From Corynebacterium accolens (lineage in GTDB: Bacteria > Actinomycetota > Actinomycetes > Mycobacteriales > Mycobacteriaceae), in contig NZ_CP046605.1 in NCBI RefSeq assembly GCF_023520795.1, positions 496,001-560,000 on the forward strand: a stretch of 64,000 bases of DNA, written 5' to 3'. The position numbers and the translations under genes were made by a program. Below, in pieces: positions 18,698 to 30,957 of this stretch. Below the pieces are notes generated by a model that was given only the letters and a program-made list of their open reading frames with translations, was not told the DNA's origin and made no database searches. The first letter of the stretch is position 1, and every line of letters begins with the position of its first letter.

Positions 18698-19940
18698 GGA
18701 CTTACAAAGCAATTGGCTCTCATGGCTTGCCGTGGCCTTGACCATGGTGGTCTCATCGGCCGCGTGCGCGCTGGCGGTATCGATGCTGGTGGCCACCTCG
18801 GATGCGGACGAAGATCCCACGGGGCCGCTCGGCGGCACCGTACTGGGCATGGCGGTCTGCGCCGTCGTATTGATCACGCTGTCGCAGATGCGGCTGATCA
18901 TTGAGGAACGCGAACCCGTGTACCGCTCGTGGCGCATGATCGGCATGCCTGGGTGGATGATCAATAGCTTCATCGTGGGGCAGGTCAGTGCCGTGAGCGC
19001 AATCGCGGCGTTCATCGGGACCTTCCCGGCGCGTCTATTGGTCGAACCCATGGCTGCGGCCTTTCGCAGCGACGGGATTCCCATGCCGGAGCTGGCCATT
19101 ACCCCGCTGGTCATCCGCATCGCCGTGTCTGTCTGCGTGGCATCGGCTGTCTGCGGTGCCCTCATACCGCTGCGCCGGGTATTTCGCCCGCGGGTGGAAC
19201 CGCGCCCGGTGTGGGTAGTGCTGCGATGCCTTGTTGCCGTTGGTTTGGTAGGCGGTGCCGTGTACGGCTGCCTGCAGATAGAGGATCCGGGCGATAGCCT
19301 CGCCGCGTGCATGGGGCTGGTCATCCTGGTGGCATTCATGACGCCATGGCTCATGCCCGCCGTGGACCAATGGACGCGACTATGCGGCATCGCCGGGGCC
19401 AATGTGCGGGTGCGCCGCCGCTTTTCCGTGCCCCATATCATGCCGTGGGTACTGCTCGGCGGCCTGATTGTCGCGGTGGGCTCTGGGATAATGATGCTCA
19501 AAGATACGGACAGCCTCGGCACCTTGTCATCGGGGCGAGTCTTTGCGGCATTCCTCGGACCCGTGGTGGCCCCGAGCATCGTTGGCGCGGTGCTGACCTC
19601 GCTCATCATGCGCTCGCGCATCGCCAGCGATGTGCGCGGCCTGCGATTGGCCGGCGCCTCACCGGCGGCGTGGGCACGGGTGCAGGTGGGCGAGGCCTTT
19701 TGCCTGACCGTTACCGCTGCGGCGATAGTCATCACCTTGAGCGCGACGGTGGTCGCGCTGCTCAACCACCTGCTGCATCCTAGTTCTCATTCCGGGATGA
19801 GCGCCCTATGGGAGGGCTTCGCCGGGGTGTGGTGGGTACCGTTCGGCCTAATTTTTGGCGCCATGTTTCTTGCGCTGTGCGCGGTCAAGCTCATTCTCGC
19901 GGGATTCCTGCGCTCAACCGCCCAGATCCGCACAAACTGA
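18681..19940 (+). CDS. FtsX-like ABC permease
   Basis: 419 residues with about eight to ten hydrophobic helices in two FtsX-like halves (about 15-150 and 250-410). It has no large extracellular domain of the BceB type. Start ATG 18681 lies inside the ATPase gene, so the two are translated together. The stop codon TGA (19938-19940) is part of the first of five 23-bp repeats. Probably exports or extracts a peptide or lipid; cargo inferred only from family. Confidence 0.85.
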   Translation: MLVWLKDLQSNWLSWLAVALTMVVSSAACALAVSMLVATSDADEDPTGPLGGTVLGMAVCAVVLITLSQMRLIIEEREPVYRSWRMIGMPGWMINSFIVGQVSAVSAIAAFIGTFPARLLVEPMAAAFRSDGIPMPELAITPLVIRIAVSVCVASAVCGALIPLRRVFRPRVEPRPVWVVLRCLVAVGLVGGAVYGCLQIEDPGDSLAACMGLVILVAFMTPWLMPAVDQWTRLCGIAGANVRVRRRFSVPHIMPWVLLGGLIVAVGSGIMMLKDTDSLGTLSSGRVFAAFLGPVVAPSIVGAVLTSLIMRSRIASDVRGLRLAGASPAAWARVQVGEAFCLTVTAAAIVITLSATVVALLNHLLHPSSHSGMSALWEGFAGVWWVPFGLIFGAMFLALCAVKLILAGFLRSTAQIRTN

Positions 19941-20049
19941 TGGATGAATCGCCGATATTCTGATGGATAGAACGCACTCAAACTGATGGGTGAAACTCTG
20001 ATATTCTGTTGGGTAAAACGCGCTCAAACTGATGGATGGGTTTAAAATG
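19935..20049. repeat. Five direct repeats with exact 23-bp period before the DUF4143 ATPase
   Basis: Units begin at 19935, 19958, 19981, 20004 and 20027. Core (A/T)(A/T)CTGATGG(A/G)T followed by GAA/AAA. Odd units resemble each other more (AACTGATGG), as do even units (TTCTGNTGG), giving a 46-bp higher-order repeat. The first unit overlaps the permease stop and the last contains the candidate start of the ATPase gene. The G+C content is far below the neighbours. Confidence 0.85.
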
Positions 20050-21288
20050 ACTGGTCAAGAAGGCTATGTTTATCTTTCGCGAGTAGAGGATTCGCGGCTT
20101 CATGGAGCCCTGCAGCGATCCGGTGGAGTGTTGATAGAAGGCCCAAAGGGCTGTGGGAAATCCGCGACCGCACGGCAAATTGCGGGCAGTCTCGTCCAAG
20201 TGGATACGGATTTAAACCTCGACATGCAGCTCAGCACCGTCCCGGATTTGGCGTTGGAGGGAGATACGCCGCGAGTTTTTGATGAGTGGCAAGAAAAACC
20301 GCAGTTGTGGAACTTGGTGCGGCATGAGATTGACCGTCGGCAAGCGCCTGGGCAGTTCATTCTTACTGGGTCGACTGCGCCAATGGAGGAACAATCCAGG
20401 CACTCGGGTGCGGGGCGTATAGCCAGGCTGCGGATGAAGACCTTCAGTTTTTATGAGTCGGGGCATTCTGATGGCGCAGTATCATTAGCCGAACTGGTAG
20501 CTCAGGAATCCCCGCAGTCGAATGGGGAAACGGTCGTGGATGTTGCAGGGATTATCAAGCGCATGGCGCACGGAGGCTGGCCCGCAAACCGGAATTATTC
20601 CGTTGAGGCGGCGCAGGAGAATCTGCGCAGTTATATCGATACTGTGGCCCACGTGGATATTAATGCCGCCGATGGTGTGCGAAGGGATCCGGTAAAAGTA
20701 ACGGCACTTATTCGTTCGCTTGCCCGTGGGGTAGCCACAGAACAGTCCATTTCTTCTATTGCTACCGATATTGGTGCGCAAAGGGCTACGGTCAGCGAGT
20801 ACCTTGCTGCGTTGCAGCGCATCTTCATCGTGGAAGAACAATTGGCATGGTCCTCCCATCTTCGCTCGCGGGCTAGCCTGCGAACGGCACCGAAGAGGCA
20901 TCTGGCGGATCCGGCGTTGGCCGCTGCTGCCGTGGACGCGTCCCCAGACAAGTTGCTGCGCAACCTTGCCTTTGCCGGGCAGCTTTTTGAATCCCAAGTA
21001 GTCCATGACTTAGCGGTGTTAAGTGGAAAGCGCATTTTTCATGCCCGTGACGCATCTGGGCTGGAAGTAGATGCGGTATTTGAGCTGGCGGGCAGGACCG
21101 TTTTCGTAGAAATTAAATTGGGGCAAAGCCAAGAGATCATTGAGAAGGCGGCAAGCAATTTGCAGGCCTTTGCAGAACGCTTTGAATGGGAGGTCCCGCC
21201 CGTCTTGATGATCGTGACGGGAGGAAACCTGAGCTTTCGGCATCCGAGCGGAGTACACGTGGTGTCCCTGACGCACTTGGCGCCGTAG
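20032..21288 (+). CDS. AAA_14/DUF4143 ATPase, likely acquired
   Basis: 418 residues from ATG 20032 (ATG 20047 also possible; neither has a clear ribosome-binding site). N-terminal AAA_14 P-loop domain has Walker A GPKGCGKS near residues 36-43, FDEWQEKPQLWN as Walker B region and LTGSTAP as sensor 1. A helical linker follows. The DUF4143 domain at about 220-400 has FESQVVHDLAVL, EVDAVFEL and VEIKLG, which resembles a PD-(D/E)xK nuclease core (D-E-K pattern). These orphan ATPases are widely transferred and their role is unsettled. Codon use here is less GC-rich than in the neighbours, and the upstream repeats have no counterpart elsewhere in the window. Confidence 0.85.
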   Translation: MDGFKMTGQEGYVYLSRVEDSRLHGALQRSGGVLIEGPKGCGKSATARQIAGSLVQVDTDLNLDMQLSTVPDLALEGDTPRVFDEWQEKPQLWNLVRHEIDRRQAPGQFILTGSTAPMEEQSRHSGAGRIARLRMKTFSFYESGHSDGAVSLAELVAQESPQSNGETVVDVAGIIKRMAHGGWPANRNYSVEAAQENLRSYIDTVAHVDINAADGVRRDPVKVTALIRSLARGVATEQSISSIATDIGAQRATVSEYLAALQRIFIVEEQLAWSSHLRSRASLRTAPKRHLADPALAAAAVDASPDKLLRNLAFAGQLFESQVVHDLAVLSGKRIFHARDASGLEVDAVFELAGRTVFVEIKLGQSQEIIEKAASNLQAFAERFEWEVPPVLMIVTGGNLSFRHPSGVHVVSLTHLAP

Positions 21289-21325
21289 CGCGGCCCGGCT
21301 GCGGGGGTCGCGTCGTTGTTGAGGG

Positions 21326-21352
21326 TTAGCAGTCACGAGGGTAGAGTGCTAA
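21326..21352 (+). promoter_or_regulatory. CIRCE element (HrcA operator) of groES-groEL1
   Basis: TTAGCAGTC-N9-GAGTGCTAA; one mismatch from the consensus TTAGCACTC-N9-GAGTGCTAA. It lies 113 nt upstream of groES. Confidence 0.9.
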
Positions 21353-21464
21353 TCAGGTTGTTTGACCCACAGTTGTTCACCCGCGACGACGGCTGTGCTG
21401 GACATCCACAACCGGCACGCGCGCGCCATTAAGGTGCGCAAACGAACAATACGGAGGAAAAATC

Positions 21465-21758
21465 ATGGCAACTATTAAGCCGCTTGAGGACCGCGTCCTC
21501 GTACAGATCGTAGAAGCAGAATCCACCACCGCATCCGGCCTGGTTATCCCGGACTCTGCAAAGGAAAAGCCGCAGGAAGCAACCGTTATCGCCGTCGGCC
21601 CGGGCCGCTGGGAAGACGACGATGACCGCATCCCCATGGACGTTAAGGAAGGCGACACCGTTGTCTTCTCCCGCTACGGCGGCACCGAGCTGAAGTACGA
21701 CGGCGAAGAGTACTTGCTGCTGAGCCAGCGCGACATCCTCGCCATCATCGAGAAGTAG
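21465..21758 (+). CDS. groES: Co-chaperonin GroES
   Basis: 97 residues, standard length; caps the GroEL folding chamber. Starts with [19 protein letters not shown], has the mobile loop TTASGLVIP (residues 22-30) and ends with [24 protein letters not shown] lies 8-9 nt before ATG 21465. Followed after 9 nt by groEL1 and controlled by the CIRCE element. Confidence 0.98.
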   Translation: MATIKPLEDRVLVQIVEAESTTASGLVIPDSAKEKPQEATVIAVGPGRWEDDDDRIPMDVKEGDTVVFSRYGGTELKYDGEEYLLLSQRDILAIIEK

Positions 21759-23393
<1,635 letters not shown>

Positions 23394-23412
23394 TTCCTGC
23401 GCTATAGCCCAG

Positions 23413-23470
23413 AGCCCGCCGCAGCCTCCCCGTCTTATTGGGTCGGCTTGCGGCGGGCTTCTGGCTTATA
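23413..23470 (+). terminator. Rho-independent terminator of groES-groEL1
   Basis: AGCCCGCCGCAGCC (23413-23426) pairs with GGCTTGCGGCGGGCTT (23455-23470) with one bulged base. Confidence 0.8.
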
Positions 23471-23550
23471 CGTAAAGCACGCGGAAACCATAACCCGTGC
23501 GATGCCCCGGTAGGCCTTTTTAGCCGCCAGTGGCAGAAGGAGAGAGGATA

Positions 23551-23691
23551 GTTCACAAAAGCCGCCAAGCTTTGGGTTTCTCCTCAGCCGGCGGCCGCCT
23601 CGTCTTTAGTGGCACGCCCCAGGACTTAGCGGGCTCAAGGGAGTCCCTCACGGGGCGTTATTTGCAGCAGGCGCTTGCCAAGCAGGGCTAA
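23551..23691 (+). pseudogene. Remnant of a UvrA-like ABC-ATPase gene (C-terminal end only)
   Basis: In the 368-bp gap between groEL1 and whiB3 one frame reads GGRLVFSGTPQDLA and then ESLTGRYLQQALAKQG before a TAA. This is the C-terminal end of the UvrA family (GG-hydrophobic-GTP-x-E/D-L and TGRYL). No start codon, Walker motifs or zinc-finger sequences remain upstream, so only the last 46 codons or so survive. The bases between 23471 and 23550 show nothing recognisable. Probably a relic of a lost UvrA paralogue (drug-resistance type) at this site. Confidence 0.65.
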
Positions 23692-23761
23692 TCCGGAACC
23701 CCGGACTCCCGCCCGCCGCGAGCGCGGTGTGTGGGCTTTACGCGCTAACTTAAGATTTGGC

Positions 23762-24058
23762 TTAAGCGTTGACCGTAGCGCGGCGACGCTTGCGCAGCGC
23801 CACCACGCGCTCAGACTCGCTCATTCCGCCCCAGACGCCATACGGTTCGGCCGAACGCAGGGCGTGCTCGCGGCAGAGCTCTATAACCGGGCAGGAATTG
23901 CAGATGGCCTTGGCGCGGTTTTCGCGCTGGGCACGGGCGCGGCCACGCTCTCCGTCTGGATGGTAAAACACGTCCGAGTTTTCACCGCGGCACGCACCTT
24001 GCAACTGCCAATCCCATACATCTGCAGTAGGTCCGAGAAAAGACTTGGACTGAGACAC
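23762..24058 (-). CDS. whiB3: WhiB-family Fe-S transcription regulator (WhiB3 position)
   Basis: 98 residues. The four cluster cysteines are in ACRGE (about 22), AICNSCPVIELC (about 51, 54 and 60). The GVWGG turn (about 74-78) is followed by a basic C-terminal tail (RKRRR). The cluster senses O2/NO and the protein acts with the main sigma factor. The place between groEL1 and sigD equals whiB3 in M. tuberculosis. GTG start at 24058 with AAGGAG about 11 nt upstream. Confidence 0.93.
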   Translation of the reverse strand: MSQSKSFLGPTADVWDWQLQGACRGENSDVFYHPDGERGRARAQRENRAKAICNSCPVIELCREHALRSAEPYGVWGGMSESERVVALRKRRRATVNA

Positions 24059-24477
24059 GTTTCTTAAGCTCCTTATAACAGGACGAGAATTCTTACGCTG
24101 GCGGCCGGTGGAGAGTCATCCGCGAACCGCAACGATTTGTAGTGTGTCGCGTCTTGGTAAACAAAGGGTTACTAGTATTTAACTTCTAGGTATTGTATCT
24201 ATTTATGGGACTCGTTAGCGCCCATTTACCTGCAATAATGGCTAAGGTTAACGAATTATGAATTTTCCTCTTTCTATTGTGCAGGGGCCATAAACCCGCC
24301 TTCAAAGCGGCTACATCCGCTGGGCGCGGGTTTCTTGGTGGCGTTTTCTTTGCTGGGGCATCGCCAAGCAAGGGCAGTGCCGAGGCGGAGGTGTGAAACG
24401 CAGTTGCCTCTTTGCACTCCCTGCCCCAGAGGAAATATGGTTGAATATCGATTTAATAGTCTGCAGAGGGTGCACTC
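24059..24477. other. 419-bp divergent intergenic region whiB3-sigD
   Basis: AT-rich stretch at 24130-24290 with no open frame of credible codon use, then a hairpin at 24292-24333 and the sigD leader. It carries a variant (GGCATCGCCAAGC, 24358-24370) of the repeated 13-mer. No further gene or RNA is recognisable. Confidence 0.5.
24292..24333. terminator. Hairpin in the whiB3-sigD region
   Basis: AAACCCGC (24292-24299) pairs perfectly with GCGGGTTT (24326-24333). An inner AGCGG/CCGCT stem extends it, and CTT follows. It may end transcription of an unseen upstream RNA or act as a leader structure for sigD. Confidence 0.5.
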
Positions 24478-25050
24478 GTGAGCGATAAGGATAAAGAGCT
24501 AGCGGAACTCGTCCCGCTGGCCGCTGGTGGTAGTCGCCGCGCACTGCAATCTATCCTGCAAATTATTCATCCGCAGGTGCTGCGTTATTGCCGCGCGCGC
24601 ATCGGTGGCGGGCGCCAGCCCACCGCGGAAGACGTGACCCAAGAAATCTGCCTCGCCGTCGCCACCTCTATCGATTCCTATGAAGACAAGGGCCGGCCGT
24701 TTATGGCCTATGTCTACGGCATCGCTTTTAATAAGGTCACCGATGCCCACCGCGCCATGGGACGCGACCGCTCTACACCCACCGAAGAGCTTCCAGAAAG
24801 CACCGCGAACGAGGCGACTCCCGAGGAATGGGCGCTAGAAAATGACGGTAGTAACAGAATGCGCGCCTTGCTCGATACCTTAAGTGACAAGGCAAAAAAC
24901 ATCGTTATTTTGCGCGTGTTCGTTGGTCTTTCGGCAGAAGAAACCGCCGATATCGTGGGGTCTACCCCGGGTGCGGTTCGCGTCGCACAGCACCGAGCTC
25001 TCGCACAATTGCGAAAGGCTCTTGGGCAACAACTAGCTACCGAGGGCTAA
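24478..25050 (+). CDS. sigD: ECF RNA polymerase sigma factor SigD
   Basis: 190 residues. Sigma region 2 (about 30-100) contains AEDVTQEICLAVATSI and GRPFMAYVYGIAFNKVTD; region 4 (about 125-185) contains LSAEETADIVGSTPGAVRVAQHRAL. GTG start at 24478. Followed after 65 nt by rsdA, its anti-sigma factor. In mycobacteria and C. glutamicum SigD controls cell-envelope genes. Confidence 0.95.
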   Translation: MSDKDKELAELVPLAAGGSRRALQSILQIIHPQVLRYCRARIGGGRQPTAEDVTQEICLAVATSIDSYEDKGRPFMAYVYGIAFNKVTDAHRAMGRDRSTPTEELPESTANEATPEEWALENDGSNRMRALLDTLSDKAKNIVILRVFVGLSAEETADIVGSTPGAVRVAQHRALAQLRKALGQQLATEG

Positions 25051-25115
25051 AGCCACAACCCCCGCTCTAGTCGCACGCGTACACCTTAAGAAAGGAAGGA
25101 GGGACAGAAACCATC

Positions 25116-25874
25116 ATGGCCTCCAAGCATTCTAAAAAGAATAACGATGACCTGACGGAGCAGCTCCAGCCCTTGGTAGATGATGATGCATTCCTCACCG
25201 AGCTGTCGCAGGGCAAAGATCCCTCCAACGGCAGCGATGAGCTCGCTGGGCTACTGCTGGGGCTGAAGCGGGACATCGATAAGCAGATGCCGCCAGCCCC
25301 GCGCGTGGATGGGGTAGAGGAAGAACCGGAAGTCGTAAGCCTCAATAAGGTGCGGTCTCGCCGGCGCAATCGCCCCGTGATGCATGGGCTTATCGGCGCG
25401 GCCGCCGCCACCGTGATCCTCGCCGGTGCGGGTGGGGTCATGGTTAATTCCGGCGCCTTTGATCACCCAGATGAAACCCGCAACGTGGAGCTGGCCGGGA
25501 CCTTAGATGAGATGGAATCCCGCGCGGCAGAGGGAGATATCGAAGGCGCGCGGGAACTCATGAAGGAAGCCCGCGCCAAGCTCGAAGAGGCCGAAGGCAA
25601 GGAAGAAAACGCCATCGCCGCCAAGGAAGAGGCCGAAAAGAAGCGCTCTGCCCGTCCGAAGCACACGACCGTGACGGAAACCGCCACCGAGACCGTGCCG
25701 GGGCAGCAGCCGCAGGACAAGCCCGAACCGGCGCCGAAGACCGTGACGGAAACGCAGTACCAGACCTCAACCGTGGTGGTAACGGAGCAAGCACCGGGGA
25801 ACTCGCAGCCGGAGACGCGCGAGCCCGAAGAAAGCCCCACCACAACCATTCAGTTGGGGCCAGGCTCCGAGTAA
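25116..25874 (+). CDS. rsdA: Anti-sigma-D factor RsdA
   Basis: 252 residues. The N-terminal 50 residues (DDDAFLTELSQG and GLLLGLKRDID) match the SigD-binding region of RsdA. One membrane helix lies at about 90-110 (GLIGAAAATVILAGAGGVM). An acidic/Ala coiled-coil segment (about 125-175) and an extracellular Thr/Pro-rich tail with TVTETxTETV-like repeats follow. Release of SigD by regulated proteolysis is known for the family. RBS GAAAGGAAGGAGG lies close upstream. Convergent with the DUF5319 gene across a hairpin. Confidence 0.9.
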   Translation: MASKHSKKNNDDLTEQLQPLVDDDAFLTELSQGKDPSNGSDELAGLLLGLKRDIDKQMPPAPRVDGVEEEPEVVSLNKVRSRRRNRPVMHGLIGAAAATVILAGAGGVMVNSGAFDHPDETRNVELAGTLDEMESRAAEGDIEGARELMKEARAKLEEAEGKEENAIAAKEEAEKKRSARPKHTTVTETATETVPGQQPQDKPEPAPKTVTETQYQTSTVVVTEQAPGNSQPETREPEESPTTTIQLGPGSE

Positions 25875-25897
25875 CTAGGGCGGTACTTACGCCCTAG
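25875..25897. terminator. Bidirectional terminator rsdA / DUF5319
   Basis: Perfect 8-bp stem CTAGGGCG...CGCCCTAG with a 7-nt loop, followed by CGGTTTT on the plus strand. It overlaps the last codon of the minus-strand gene. Confidence 0.8.
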
Positions 25898-26265
25898 CGG
25901 TTTTCCAAGCCGTCGACGTAACCCAGCGCGTAGTCCCACGGCACGTAGCGGCGCGGGTCCGGCTCTGCCCCCGGCTCGTGTACTGGGGCGAGCTCGCCTG
26001 CCAGCGTGGCGCGCATATTGGCGGCCATAATGTCCCACTCGTAGAAGTGGTTTTCCTGGCAGTCTTCACACAGGAAGAAGATGCCATCGATCCCGCGCGG
26101 GCCGAGCACACTTGCGAATTTCTCTACCAAGGCGAGATCGTGGATAAGGGCGAGGCGGTCTTCATCGGAAAGCGGCATGACCTGCTCGTCCTCCTCCAAG
26201 AAGGAGGCGGGGTCATTCGGATCGTCTGCAAAAGGATCGCGGGGCATATTGGCGAAGAAGTTCAC
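25894..26265 (-). CDS. DUF5319-family protein
   Basis: 123-residue acidic soluble protein, ortholog of the conserved gene between rsdA and guaB in mycobacteria (Rv3412 position). It contains one CEDC pair near residue 66 (FFLCEDCQENHFYEWD) that could bind metal with the nearby His. The N-terminus starts MNFFANMPRDPFADDP. Function unknown. Conserved next to sigD-rsdA but transcribed towards it. Confidence 0.85.
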   Translation of the reverse strand: MNFFANMPRDPFADDPNDPASFLEEDEQVMPLSDEDRLALIHDLALVEKFASVLGPRGIDGIFFLCEDCQENHFYEWDIMAANMRATLAGELAPVHEPGAEPDPRRYVPWDYALGYVDGLENR

Positions 26266-26373
26266 GCCTGCGAGCCTATTGAACTTGCCCGCTTAAGGCA
26301 ATTAACCCCTAGCCTGAATGGTGTCATTGGCCGGGCACGCACTACAGTTGGGGTAGCCGCTGAACCTGTTTAA

Positions 26374-27906
<1,533 letters not shown>

Positions 27907-27913
27907 GACAAAC

Positions 27914-29065
27914 ATGCGTGAATACGCCGAAATCGGCATCGGCCGCGAGGCCCGCCGCACCTTTGATTTAGACCAGGTCTCCATCGTCCCCCAGCGCCGC
28001 ACGCGCTCGTCCAAGGACGTGGATACCACCTGGAATATCGATGCCTATACCTTCGATACCCCCTTCGTTTCGCACCCCACCGATGCGCTCGCCACGCCCG
28101 AGTTCGTCATCGAGATGGGCAAGCAGGGCGGGCTCGGCGTCATCAACGCCGAAGGCCTGTGGGGCCGCCACGAGGACCTCGAGGGTGCCTTGGCGCGCAT
28201 CTATTCCCAGCCGGGCGATAATTCCACCATTCAGGAGCTGCACGCCGCCCCGCTTGACGATGCCCTCCTTGCCTCCCGCATTGCCCAAGTGCGCGAGTCC
28301 GGTGTGACCGTCGCCGTGCGCGTTTCGCCCCAAAACGCCCGCGAGATGGCGCCCAAGGCCATCGCGGCTGGGGCCGAGTTACTGTTCATCCAGGGCACGC
28401 TGCTGTCCGCGGAACACGTCGCCACCGGCGGCGAGCCGCTGAACCTAAAGGAATTTATCGGCTCGCTCGAAGTACCCGTCATCGCCGGTGGCGTGGCCGA
28501 CTACACCACGGCGCTGCACCTGATGCGCACCGGGGCGGCCGGCGTCATCGTGGGCGCGGGCGTGACGACCAACGCGGAAACCGTCGGCATCGATACCGCC
28601 ATGGCCACCGCCATTGCCGATGCCGCCGCCGCCCGCCGCGACTACCTCGACGAGACCGAAGGCCGCTACGTGCACATCATTGCGGATGCGGAGTTCGATA
28701 ACTCCGGGACCATCGCCAAGGCCTTCGCCTGCGGCGCCGATAGCGTCGCGCTCGGCCCCCTTCTTGCCCAGGCCCGAGAGGCAGGCGGTAGGGGATGGTA
28801 CTGGCCGGCTACCGCAGGCCATCCTCGGTTCCCGCGCGGATACGCGCAGTTCGCCGGCGTCGATACCGACCTCGATGTGGATTTCCTCACCGCAGGCGAT
28901 GCTGCGCCCGTGGCTGCGCCGAGCCTGGAAACCGTGCTGCACGGCCCATCCAGCGAACCATTCGGCCGCACCAACCTCGTGGGTGCGCTGCGGCGTGCCC
29001 TCGCAAAGTGTGGGTACACCGACTTGAAGTCGTTCCAGAAGGTCGAGCTCGCGGTTCGCTACTAA
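27914..29065 (+). CDS. guaB3: GuaB3-family IMP dehydrogenase-like protein
   Basis: 383 residues, IMPDH-type TIM barrel without CBS domains; starts [31 protein letters not shown] as in GuaB3. The Cys-loop of true IMPDH (SxCxTR) is replaced by [10 protein letters not shown], so normal IMPDH chemistry is unlikely. Reported roles differ between phyla and none is settled for corynebacteria. Short gap after guaB suggests one transcript. Confidence 0.92.
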   Translation: MREYAEIGIGREARRTFDLDQVSIVPQRRTRSSKDVDTTWNIDAYTFDTPFVSHPTDALATPEFVIEMGKQGGLGVINAEGLWGRHEDLEGALARIYSQPGDNSTIQELHAAPLDDALLASRIAQVRESGVTVAVRVSPQNAREMAPKAIAAGAELLFIQGTLLSAEHVATGGEPLNLKEFIGSLEVPVIAGGVADYTTALHLMRTGAAGVIVGAGVTTNAETVGIDTAMATAIADAAAARRDYLDETEGRYVHIIADAEFDNSGTIAKAFACGADSVALGPLLAQAREAGGRGWYWPATAGHPRFPRGYAQFAGVDTDLDVDFLTAGDAAPVAAPSLETVLHGPSSEPFGRTNLVGALRRALAKCGYTDLKSFQKVELAVRY

Positions 29066-29319
29066 GTAGCGCGCGGCGCGCCTCGCACGGTGCGGGCTCG
29101 CGCTGCTGCGCCCCGAGTCCCACCGCGCGCCGAATCGCTGCGCCCGGCGCCGCCGCGCCCACGGCTTCCTGGCGCACCCTGTGTTACTTGCGTCCATGGG
29201 CCCTCGCGCACCCCGATTCGCTTGCGCGGCCCGCGCCACCACGGCGCGAAAGCCGCCGCAATGCCCTACATGAGCAAGCGCTTCCTGGGCCGCGGGGCCT
29301 ATGGGTTAGACTATGGGGC
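29066..29319. other. 254-bp very GC-rich gap between guaB3 and guaA
   Basis: About 70 percent G+C with many CGCG runs. All frames give Arg/Pro/Ala-rich text without family resemblance. The only clear element is the guaA -10 at its right end. Possibly decayed coding DNA; mycobacteria carry additional genes at this point. Confidence 0.4.
29307..29312 (+). promoter_or_regulatory. -10 element TAGACT of guaA
   Basis: Ends exactly 7 nt before GTG 29320; decides the start of guaA, which otherwise has an open frame running 525 bases upstream. Confidence 0.6.
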
Positions 29320-30894
29320 GTGACTAAGCCAAATACTACCCCGCGCCCAGTCCTCGTCGTGGACTTTGGCGCTCAGTACGCGCAGCTCATTGCCCGCCGC
29401 GTGCGCGAGGCCAAAATCTATTCCGAGGTTGTTTCCAACTCCGCCTCTATCGAGGAAATCAAAGCCAAGGACCCCGCCGCGCTTATTTTGTCCGGCGGCC
29501 CGTCGTCCGTCTATGCCGACGGTGCCCCAGCGCTCAAGCCTGAGCTGCTAGAGCTTGGCGTTCCGGTCTTCGGCATTTGCTACGGATTCCAGGCCATGAA
29601 CCACATCCTCGGCGGTACCGTATCGTCTACCGGTGAGCGTGAATACGGCCGCACCGACATCGACGTCAAGGGCGGCATCCTGCACGAGGGCCTCGAGCCC
29701 ACGCACAAGGTATGGATGTCCCACGGCGACGCCGTCTCCGCCGCCCCCGAGGGCTTCGACGTAACCGCAACCTCCGCCGGCGCCCCAGTCGCCGCGATGG
29801 AGTGCCCGGCCAAGCAGATGGCCGGCGTGCAGTACCACCCAGAGGTGCTGCACTCGCCCCACGGCCAAGAAGTGCTCACCCGCTTCCTCACGGAGATCGC
29901 CGGTCTGGAGCAGAATTGGACCGCCGATAATATCGCCGAGCAGCTCATTGCGGATATCCGCGCCCAAGTAGGCGAGGAAGGCCGCGCTATTTGCGCCCTG
30001 TCCGGCGGCGTGGACTCTGCGGTCGCTGCGGCCTTGGTGCAGGGCGCCATTGGTGATCGCCTGACCTGTGTATTCGTCGATCACGGCCTGCTGCGCGCGG
30101 GCGAGCGCGAGCAGGTTGAAACGGACTTTGTGGCCTCGACCGGCGCCAAGCTGGTCACCGCCGACGAGCGTTCGGCCTTCCTTCAGAAGCTCGCCGGCGT
30201 CAGTGACCCAGAGGAAAAGCGCAAGGCCATCGGCGCGGAGTTCATCCGCTCCTTCGAGCGCGCTGTGGCCGGCGTGCTTGACGATGCCCCCGCCGGCTCC
30301 ACCGTCGACTACCTCGTCCAGGGCACCTTGTACCCGGACGTCGTTGAATCTGGTGGCGGCGACGGCACCGCCAATATTAAGTCGCACCACAACGTCGGCG
30401 GCCTCCCAGACGACGTCGAGTTCGAGCTCGTCGAGCCGCTGCGCCTGCTCTTTAAGGACGAGGTGCGCGCGGTGGGCCGCGAGTTGGGCCTGCCGGAAGA
30501 GATCGTCGGCCGCCAGCCCTTCCCGGGCCCGGGCCTGGGCATCCGCATCATCGGCGAGGTCACCGAGGACCGCCTCGAGACCCTGCGCCAGGCGGATCTG
30601 ATTGCCCGCACCGAGCTGACCAATGCCGGATTGGACGAGCAGATTTGGCAGTGCCCGGTCGTGCTGCTTGCCGATGTCCGCTCCGTCGGCGTCCAAGGCG
30701 ATGGCCGCACCTACGGCCACCCCATCGTGCTGCGCCCGGTATCTTCCGAGGACGCCATGACCGCGGACTGGACCCGCTTGCCGTATGACGTGCTAGAGAA
30801 GATCTCCACCCGCATCACCAACGAGGTTAAGGACGTCAACCGCGTGGTCTTGGATTGCACCTCCAAGCCACCGGGAACCATCGAGTGGGAGTAA
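29320..30894 (+). CDS. guaA: GMP synthase (glutamine-hydrolysing)
   Basis: Amidates XMP to GMP. 524 residues. Class I glutamine amidotransferase domain with the nucleophile Cys in [14 protein letters not shown] near residue 87 and HPE near 174. ATP-pyrophosphatase P-loop [13 protein letters not shown] near 228 and the C-terminal dimerisation domain ending [29 protein letters not shown] in parts. GTG 29320 is the start by family length and by the -10 at 7 nt; the long upstream open frame is chance in GC-rich DNA. Confidence 0.97.
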   Translation: MTKPNTTPRPVLVVDFGAQYAQLIARRVREAKIYSEVVSNSASIEEIKAKDPAALILSGGPSSVYADGAPALKPELLELGVPVFGICYGFQAMNHILGGTVSSTGEREYGRTDIDVKGGILHEGLEPTHKVWMSHGDAVSAAPEGFDVTATSAGAPVAAMECPAKQMAGVQYHPEVLHSPHGQEVLTRFLTEIAGLEQNWTADNIAEQLIADIRAQVGEEGRAICALSGGVDSAVAAALVQGAIGDRLTCVFVDHGLLRAGEREQVETDFVASTGAKLVTADERSAFLQKLAGVSDPEEKRKAIGAEFIRSFERAVAGVLDDAPAGSTVDYLVQGTLYPDVVESGGGDGTANIKSHHNVGGLPDDVEFELVEPLRLLFKDEVRAVGRELGLPEEIVGRQPFPGPGLGIRIIGEVTEDRLETLRQADLIARTELTNAGLDEQIWQCPVVLLADVRSVGVQGDGRTYGHPIVLRPVSSEDAMTADWTRLPYDVLEKISTRITNEVKDVNRVVLDCTSKPPGTIEWE

Positions 30895-30917
30895 AACCCA
30901 CAAAACGGCATGCGTAT

Positions 30918-30944
30918 AAGGCGCTCAGTACTTGAGCGCCTTTT
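30918..30944 (+). terminator. Terminator of guaA
   Basis: AAGGCGCTCA / TGAGCGCCTT stem, short loop, TTTT at 30941-30944. Confidence 0.9.
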
Positions 30945-30957
30945 CGCATACCTGCGG

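Noticed and set aside
20032-21288. Toxin-antitoxin or phage-defence system around the DUF4143 ATPase
   Set aside because: No partner gene: neighbours are an ABC permease and groES. A stand-alone ATPase is not enough to claim defence.
28795-29319. 175-codon N-terminal extension of guaA
   Set aside because: Arg/Pro-rich, overlaps guaB3, beyond normal GMP synthase length; -10 element places the start at 29320.
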